Source of the DNA: Nitrospirales bacterium
Lineage (GTDB): Bacteria; Nitrospirota; Nitrospiria; Nitrospirales; UBA8639
DNA: 21,359 bases
Assembly: GCA_013817135.1 (NCBI GenBank)
Contig: JACDDF010000002.1
Location: 1-21,359 of the forward strand
Reading direction: 5' to 3'
The position numbers and the translations under genes are program-made. Shown in pieces: positions 16,575 through 21,359 of the stretch. The notes beneath the pieces were generated by a model that did not search any database, was not told where the DNA came from, and saw only the letters and a program-made list of their open reading frames with translations. Position 1 is the first letter of the stretch. Each line of letters starts with the position of its first letter.

Positions 16575-16900
16575 TCAGGAGGGGACGGAAAAATCATCGA
16601 TGATATTGATACGATACCCCACACCCCAGCCAGTTTCAATAGTCGGGCACTGATCGCCCAATCCCTGCATTTTTTGCCGGAGTCGGACTATAGGAGAATC
16701 TACGGTCCGAACTTCGACAGATACCTGCGGTCCCCGGATATGGCTCAAGAGATTCTGGCGATTCAGAAATCCCTCATCGCTAGCGAGCAATTCTTCCAAT
16801 AACGGAATTCAATGCGTGTGAGAAAGACTGATTGCGTTCGAAAAACGACTCGAAAGGTTTGCGGATCAAGAACAAGATCCCTCATACGATCACGTGACCC
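16575..16900 (-). pseudogene. remnant of a PhoB/OmpR-type response regulator (DNA-binding domain)
   Basis: Broken C-terminal winged-helix domain of an OmpR/PhoB-family regulator. In one frame (about 16890-16800) it reads RDLVLDPQTFRVVF then SVFLTRIEFRY, the usual strand and first-helix entry. One base must be added near 16800 to continue in the frame that gives EELLASDEGFLNRQNLLSHI, then VRTVDSPIVRLRQKM and PTIETGWGVGYRI, with a stop at 16575. A second 1-nt shift near 16885 would restore HVIVGDLVLDP-like sequence. Upstream, toward about 17090, a stretch reading FFEPFSK is interrupted by several stops and might be the end of the receiver domain, which is otherwise gone. It follows ppx's promoter side, so a former phosphate regulator is plausible but not shown. 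Confidence 0.75.
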
Positions 16901-17156
16901 TGGCGGATAATCTGCTCTTTCTCCCATGGACAAACCCGGGTCAGGCATGGAAATTCACACGTCTGGTGCCTAGCCTTCTGGGAAGCGTATCTAACAAACT
17001 TTTCCTACACGTTATGGAATTGTTACATACGGGTAAATCTCAACTATTTGGAGAAGGGTTCGAAAAACTGGAGGCATTCCTAAGATGAGTGAAATATAGA
17101 GAAGGTCGGAAATGCTCCCCGGAAATAAATCTCCTGCCGGCAAAACCCCAAGAACT
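16901..17156. other. intergenic sequence, possibly decayed receiver-domain DNA
   Basis: About 255 bp between the regulator remnant and the IMP-family gene. No intact gene. Minus-strand translation has scattered stops but includes FFEPFSK, loosely like the KPFS region near the end of response-regulator receiver domains. The plus-strand frame 16894-17088 resembles no known protein and is probably antisense noise. Confidence 0.3.
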
Positions 17157-17954
17157 TTAAAAGGAGAGTTTCTGCGCAAGATGTTGAACCAGTGAACGAT
17201 TCCCGAATATGGCGTCAACCTTTCCGGATATCCTCGAGGGACGAAGCATTGCAGTCCCTCCAGCTTCTTCAATTAACACCTGGGTAGCCAGGATATCCCA
17301 CGGGTTCAAGGCTGGATCCACCATTGCGCCAAGGGCTCCACTGATCACTAGCCCATGGCCAAAACAATCGGTATACCCTCGCACATACCCGGACATGCTT
17401 AACAGGAGATGGTAATCCGCCTCCCGTTGTATACTGGAAAACTGAGCAAAATCGCCCACCCCGATAATGGCTTGTTCAATGGGCAGGTCTTCAGGAAGAT
17501 GCAGCGCTTTTCCTTGGCAGGTGGTCCCTTGCCCCCGGGCCGCGGCATAGGTGAGCCCGAGCATTGGAAGATGAATCACTCCAAGGACAGGAAAGTTTTC
17601 CCGACTGTCAACCAAGGCGATAATGGTGCCGAATAACGGAATCCCATGAATAAAGGATCGTGTTCCATCGATGGGGTCCACGATCCATTGCCATCTTGTT
17701 CCCGTCCCCTGTAACCCTTCTTCTTCACCGAGAATATCAAGAGGTCCAATTAGGGCATTGGACAGCAAGTGAGACCGGATGAGGGCTTCACCCTCTTGAT
17801 CGGCTTGAGTTACAGGCGAACCATCGATTTTTTCTGTGATGCGGAGATTCTGCCTTTCAAAATAGGCTCGAATCGGAACTGCCGCAACGTGGGCCGCATC
17901 GACAGCCGTTTGCAACAATTCAGCCAGTTGATTATCGGGCAAGCCTTTAGACAT
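17157..17954 (-). CDS. inositol-monophosphatase family phosphatase, HisN-like
   Basis: Mg-dependent, Li-sensitive-type small-molecule phosphatase of 265 residues. The metal-binding motifs are intact: GEEEG (76-80), WIVDPIDGTRSFIHGIP (90-106, with D93 and D96) and NPWD (217-220, with D220). The variant GTRSFIxGxPxFGTxIAL is typical of HisN-type histidinol-phosphate phosphatases rather than classical inositol monophosphatases, so histidinol phosphate is a plausible substrate. 3'-phosphoadenosine-5'-phosphate or inositol phosphate cannot be excluded. AGGAG lies about 10 nt before the ATG at 17952-17954. On the minus strand a TATACT -10-like box lies at 18001-18006, giving a leader near 40 nt. 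It has no obvious tie to polyphosphate other than location. Confidence 0.88.
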   Translation of the reverse strand: MSKGLPDNQLAELLQTAVDAAHVAAVPIRAYFERQNLRITEKIDGSPVTQADQEGEALIRSHLLSNALIGPLDILGEEEGLQGTGTRWQWIVDPIDGTRSFIHGIPLFGTIIALVDSRENFPVLGVIHLPMLGLTYAAARGQGTTCQGKALHLPEDLPIEQAIIGVGDFAQFSSIQREADYHLLLSMSGYVRGYTDCFGHGLVISGALGAMVDPALNPWDILATQVLIEEAGGTAMLRPSRISGKVDAIFGNRSLVQHLAQKLSF

Positions 17955-18444
17955 CAGTTATTCTCTCCTGCTGTTTTTGTACCCCGTTTTTCCTCCTGAT
18001 AGTATACTGAACTTCTTGTTTTGGTGACACAGGTTCTCCCGAATCCTGGTTCTCAAGATGGTGGTTACCAGCCACATTCGGACATGATCAAATATCGTGT
18101 TCAAACCGGTTCAACTTGGGTTGCCGGAAAAGGATTCCCATATCCCTTAGACCAGGTGCCCTCAGAATAGCAGCCCGTGCAACAGAGTCCATCACCCGAA
18201 CACGCAGATGATCTAAAATGGCGATATTGAGGCTGCCACATCATTTATCATATAGAAACATTTGGTTATATAATAAATTTCACACTTTCTTGTGATCCAT
18301 TCAGGTAAAATGAGATCTATAGCTTTGTTTTTCGAAAATTTTCTGAGAAATCAGGATTTTCCTCTGTTTTTGATCTCAACACAATCCCATGAAGATTTTA
18401 TTCAAATGACCCAAGGCACACTGAAGATTGCGGGATGATTTTTT
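17955..18444. other. divergent intergenic region between the IMP-family gene and the CYTH-CHAD gene
   Basis: About 490 bp with no gene. The left part (17955-18010) holds the likely promoter and ribosome-binding site of the IMP-family gene. The middle (18010-18235) shows nothing recognisable. The right part (18236-18440) is strikingly AT-rich and carries the CYTH-CHAD promoter candidate and a small inverted repeat TCACA/TGTGA (18280-18295). Confidence 0.5.
18245..18274 (+). promoter_or_regulatory. candidate promoter of the CYTH-CHAD gene
   Basis: TTATCA (18245-18250, 4 of 6 bases of the -35 consensus) and, 18 nt later, a perfect TATAAT (18269-18274) in an AT-rich stretch. Transcription would start near 18281, giving a long leader of about 160 nt that begins with the inverted repeat at 18280-18295. 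Confidence 0.4.
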
Positions 18445-19887
18445 ATGCCATGGAAAATCCAACAAACGATTGAAGCCGAAATTAAGTTTCGTATTCCACC
18501 CGGCTTTCAATTCCCTCCCGACATGGGGGAACCGATCCCCCCCCGGGTATTCACATCCACCTATTTTGACAGCGAGCACCACCGACTCGGCCAATTGGGT
18601 CTGACACTCCGAAAACGAGTGGAACAGTCCCAGGGAGTCTGGCAATTAAAGATACCGAGCGGCGGTATCCGGCTGGAGCTGGAAATTGCGTCCGGCAGTC
18701 GCAGTATTCCATGGGAATTTCAGGACTTATTAAGGAGTTTTTTCAGAAACCAGGAGGCTGTTCAACTCGGGAAACTAAGAACAAGGAGAAAAGGGGTACG
18801 CATTCGAAAAGACGGCCAGGTTCTAGCTGAAGTTGTCCTGGACTCCGTCGCCCTCATCAAAGACAAAAAGATTATACATTCATTCCAGGAATTAGAGGTT
18901 GAATTACAGGAAGGCACAACCGCTCAACTCAAGCCTATCCGCAAGATCTTGCTTCATGCCGGGGCAGAGGAGAAACCATTACAACCCAAGATTTTTCAGG
19001 CACTCCAACTTCCCTATCCGCTTACCTTCGATTTTAGTGATTCTTCAGCACCACCGACCGACCATATTCGAGAAAGGCTTCATTCCCAATTTCTTCAGAT
19101 GTTGCAAAATGATCCAGGTACCCAATTGGGTCGGGATAGTGAAGCGCTCCATCAAATGCGCGTTGCCACGCGCCGCATGAGAGCCATCATTCGAGCCGTG
19201 GGTTCTTTTCTAGCGCCGGAATGGACAGAACAGGTCCGCCAGGAGCTTGGCTGGGTTGGTTCTTTGTTGGGCGAGGTCAGAGATTGGGATGTTCTTTTAG
19301 AATCTTTTCGTCAAAATTTTCATGACCTCTCCTCATCAGAACAGCGTTCCTTTCAAACGATTCTCAAGAATTTTGAAGATCAGCGGTCTGTGGCCCGCGC
19401 CAAACTGCTTGAAGGATTACGTAGCGACCGTTATCTCAATCTCCTGAATATTTTTGAAGATTCACTCAATCATTTACCATTTCAACCGACTCCACTCACG
19501 ATAACGGAGTTACCGAGAAAAGCCTTCCACAAAGTTCAGGATTTTGTGAATACGTCAGACAGCCTATTCCGGAAATCTGAACTGCATCGCACTCGAAGAC
19601 TCTTGAAGCGAGCCCGCTATGCGCTTGAACTCGCTGAGCCCTTGCTCGGGAAACGTGCCAAACGGTTCCTTCATCAAACGAAGGACGCTCAAGATTTACT
19701 GGGACAGCACCAGGATGCCGTGGTTGCTGAGCAACGGCTCCTCGCCCTCAAACAACACTCACGGGGAACCGGAATCGCCTATGTCATCGGACTGATGGTC
19801 GAACGCTTACGAAACCAGCAATCTCAGGTGTATCAGCAAATCCCGAAGCAATGGGAAAAACTTGAAAAACAAGGAAAAAAACTTTAA
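18445..19887 (+). CDS. CYTH-CHAD domain protein
   Basis: Fusion of a CYTH domain with a CHAD domain, 480 residues. CYTH (triphosphate tunnel metalloenzyme fold, about 7-190) begins with the diagnostic ExExK at E10, E12, K14 and continues with LTLRKRVE and ELEVEL strands lining the tunnel. Such enzymes hydrolyse inorganic triphosphate or related compounds. CHAD (about 205-470) is an all-helical domain with conserved basic residues: LHQMRVATRRMRAIIR (235-250), LLGEVRDWDVLL, TRRLLKRARYALEL and LGQHQDAVVAEQRLL. CHAD proteins bind polyphosphate. The gene lies 137 nt upstream of ppk1 in the same direction and may share its transcript. The ribosome-binding site is weak (GGGA before a T-rich spacer), but a stop just upstream leaves this ATG as the only sensible start. 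Confidence 0.9.
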   Translation: MPWKIQQTIEAEIKFRIPPGFQFPPDMGEPIPPRVFTSTYFDSEHHRLGQLGLTLRKRVEQSQGVWQLKIPSGGIRLELEIASGSRSIPWEFQDLLRSFFRNQEAVQLGKLRTRRKGVRIRKDGQVLAEVVLDSVALIKDKKIIHSFQELEVELQEGTTAQLKPIRKILLHAGAEEKPLQPKIFQALQLPYPLTFDFSDSSAPPTDHIRERLHSQFLQMLQNDPGTQLGRDSEALHQMRVATRRMRAIIRAVGSFLAPEWTEQVRQELGWVGSLLGEVRDWDVLLESFRQNFHDLSSSEQRSFQTILKNFEDQRSVARAKLLEGLRSDRYLNLLNIFEDSLNHLPFQPTPLTITELPRKAFHKVQDFVNTSDSLFRKSELHRTRRLLKRARYALELAEPLLGKRAKRFLHQTKDAQDLLGQHQDAVVAEQRLLALKQHSRGTGIAYVIGLMVERLRNQQSQVYQQIPKQWEKLEKQGKKL

Positions 19888-20024
19888 AGCCTTACGCCCA
19901 ATCTCCTTGAAACCGTTTACGTCTGCAGATACCCGTTTAATTGAAGTGATGATGGTGGGCCGGAATAACCTCAATCAGGTACAATGGCTCTTCATCCCTA
20001 ACAGCCATAATAGGAGATCTGATC

Positions 20025-21359
20025 ATGACTAATCAGACAAAACCGCAGGCACCCAATACACCAGAAGTCATCGATAATCTTGATGACCCCAAGCTGTATC
20101 TAAACCGGGAACTGAGTTGGCTGGAGTTCAATAAACGGGTACTGGAAGAGGCAGAAGATCCGAGCCACCCCCTACTGGAACGAGTAAAATTTCTTTCGAT
20201 TTTCTTCAATAATCTTGATGAGTTTTTCATGATCAGGATTTCCGGATTACGCGAACAATTGTCAAGCGGGGTCCTGGAAGCCGCACTGGATGGGATGAGT
20301 CCTTCCGATCAATTGGGGCAAATCCGGGACGCCCTTCTTCAGAGTTTTTCACGTATCACCCAATGTTGGCAGGATGACCTGCTGACGCGTCTGACCGAAG
20401 CACATATTCGCATTCTTGCCTATCAAGACCTCAAACCGAAACAACGATCCCTACTCCGCCGATATTTTCGAAAGGAAATTTTTCCCGCGCTGACCCCTTT
20501 GGCCTTTGACCCCAGCCACCCTTTCCCCCATATCTCCAACCTCACGGTTAACCTGGCCGTCGTGGCTCACGACCCTGAGCGTGGAGAATGTTTTGCGCGC
20601 ATTAAGGTTCCGTCGTTGTTCCCAAGATTGATCAGAATTCCAGACGAATCGCAGGTATCGGACGATGAACAAATGGGGTTAGCCACCGGAGCGGAAAGTA
20701 CCAACTTCGTTTGGCTGGAGGACATCATCGCCGCCAATCTGGATTTATTGTTTCCGGGCCTGACGATTCAAGCCTCCTATTATTTTCGAATCACCAGGGA
20801 TGCAGATTTTGAAATCGAAGAAGATGAAGCCGGCGACCTCCTGGCTGCCATTGAGGAACAAATTGATTTGCGCCAATTCGGTTCGGTGGTGCGATTGGAA
20901 CTGGACCGGCATATGCCGGATTCCATCAAAGATATCCTGGTCAGAAATCTTAATTTAGCGCCCTATCAAGTCTACACCTATGATTTCCGTCTCGGTCTTT
21001 CCAATCTCCTTGAACTCACATCCATTGATCGACCGGATCTGAAGTTTTCACCACATTACCCCAATATTCTGCACGACCCCACCTCAAAAGAATCACTATT
21101 TTCACTCATCAAACGCGAGGACATCTTCCTTCATCACCCCTACGACAGCTTCTCACCCGTCGTGGATTTCATTCGACAAGCCGCTCTGGATCCGCATGTG
21201 TTAGCGATCAAACAGACACTCTATCGAGTGGGGATAAACTCCCCGGTGGTAGACGCCCTCATGGAAGCCCGACAAAACGACAAGCAGGTTGCCGTACTCC
21301 TGGAACTCAAAGCCCGGTTCGATGAGGAAAACAATATTGAATGGGCAAGAAAATTAGAA
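20025..21359 (+). CDS. ppk1: PPK1, polyphosphate kinase, N-terminal part (cut by window end)
   Basis: First 445 residues of polyphosphate kinase 1, which reversibly builds polyphosphate from ATP. Full-length enzymes are about 690-730 residues. The N-terminal domain reads YLNRELSWLEFNKRVLEEAE (about 25-44) and FLSIFFNNLDEFFMIRISGL. The head domain follows, with FPALTPLAFDPSHPFPHISN. Domain three then begins with HHPYDSF, AIKQTLYRVG and LLELKARFDEENNIEWAR, which include the ATP and phosphate contacts. The autophosphorylated histidine of E. coli PPK (His435) falls just beyond the window. AGGAG 8 nt before the ATG (20025-20027) fixes the start. It sits 137 nt after the CYTH-CHAD gene and opposite in direction to ppx. 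Confidence 0.97.
   Translation, partial: MTNQTKPQAPNTPEVIDNLDDPKLYLNRELSWLEFNKRVLEEAEDPSHPLLERVKFLSIFFNNLDEFFMIRISGLREQLSSGVLEAALDGMSPSDQLGQIRDALLQSFSRITQCWQDDLLTRLTEAHIRILAYQDLKPKQRSLLRRYFRKEIFPALTPLAFDPSHPFPHISNLTVNLAVVAHDPERGECFARIKVPSLFPRLIRIPDESQVSDDEQMGLATGAESTNFVWLEDIIAANLDLLFPGLTIQASYYFRITRDADFEIEEDEAGDLLAAIEEQIDLRQFGSVVRLELDRHMPDSIKDILVRNLNLAPYQVYTYDFRLGLSNLLELTSIDRPDLKFSPHYPNILHDPTSKESLFSLIKREDIFLHHPYDSFSPVVDFIRQAALDPHVLAIKQTLYRVGINSPVVDALMEARQNDKQVAVLLELKARFDEENNIEWARKLE

Noticed and set aside
16518..16802. 94-codon plus-strand frame
   Set aside because: It is antisense to the response-regulator remnant, whose motifs on the minus strand explain the open frame.
18280..18295. TCACA-N6-TGTGA, resembling a CRP site
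   Set aside because: The half-sites are in the opposite order to the CRP consensus TGTGA-N6-TCACA, and only 5 bp pair.

Overview
The window looks like a chromosomal segment of a Gram-negative, diderm bacterium. A member of the Nitrospirota (Nitrospira-like, one of the lineages with GC near 50 %) is my best guess. The hints are an alginate-export-type porin, a tripartite RND pump, bactofilin, and a CYTH-CHAD / Ppx-HD / PPK1 polyphosphate set with this protein style. No rRNA or marker gene is present to prove it. I see no phage, IS element, CRISPR array or tRNA. The first gene (CBS domains) and the last gene (PPK1) are cut by the window edges.

Layout. (1) 1-307, plus: 3' end of a CBS-domain protein. 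(2) 509-4736, minus: an outer-membrane porin of the alginate-export type followed by modA, modB and modC (molybdate ABC importer). Upstream of the porin is a good sigma70-type promoter embedded in a 9-bp inverted repeat. (3) 4830-5616: about 0.8 kb with no convincing gene. (4) 5617-12094, minus: a tightly packed four-gene operon, read as TolC-like outer-membrane factor, RND pump, membrane-fusion protein, then a predicted lipoprotein phosphatase of the histidine (RHxE) family. (5) 12095-12573: intergenic region with three clear stem-loops and the RND operon promoter. (6) 12574-21359: a phosphate/polyphosphate neighbourhood with sixA (plus), bactofilin (minus), a broken DUF47-PiT phosphate-transport pair (minus), a Ppx/GppA exopolyphosphatase with HD domain (minus), a remnant of a PhoB/OmpR-type response regulator (minus), an inositol-monophosphatase/HisN-like phosphatase (minus), a CYTH-CHAD protein (plus) and ppk1 (plus, cut by the window end).

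How the genes fit together. ModABC imports molybdate, and the co-directional porin may give anions a way through the outer membrane. The RND operon is a complete envelope-spanning efflux system with an extra lipoprotein phosphatase. The right-hand third is centred on polyphosphate: PPK1 makes it, Ppx degrades it, CHAD domains are known to bind it, and SixA-type enzymes are phosphatases.

Most notable observations. The low-affinity phosphate transporter locus has suffered an in-frame deletion that welds the first half of DUF47 to the second half of PiT, followed by a 1-nt frameshift. Some 2 kb away a PhoB-like regulator survives only as a frameshifted C-terminal DNA-binding domain. Phosphate uptake and regulation therefore appear to be decaying next to intact polyphosphate enzymes, unless the indels are assembly errors. 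Other points are the promoter/operator in front of porin-modABC and the hairpins around sixA.
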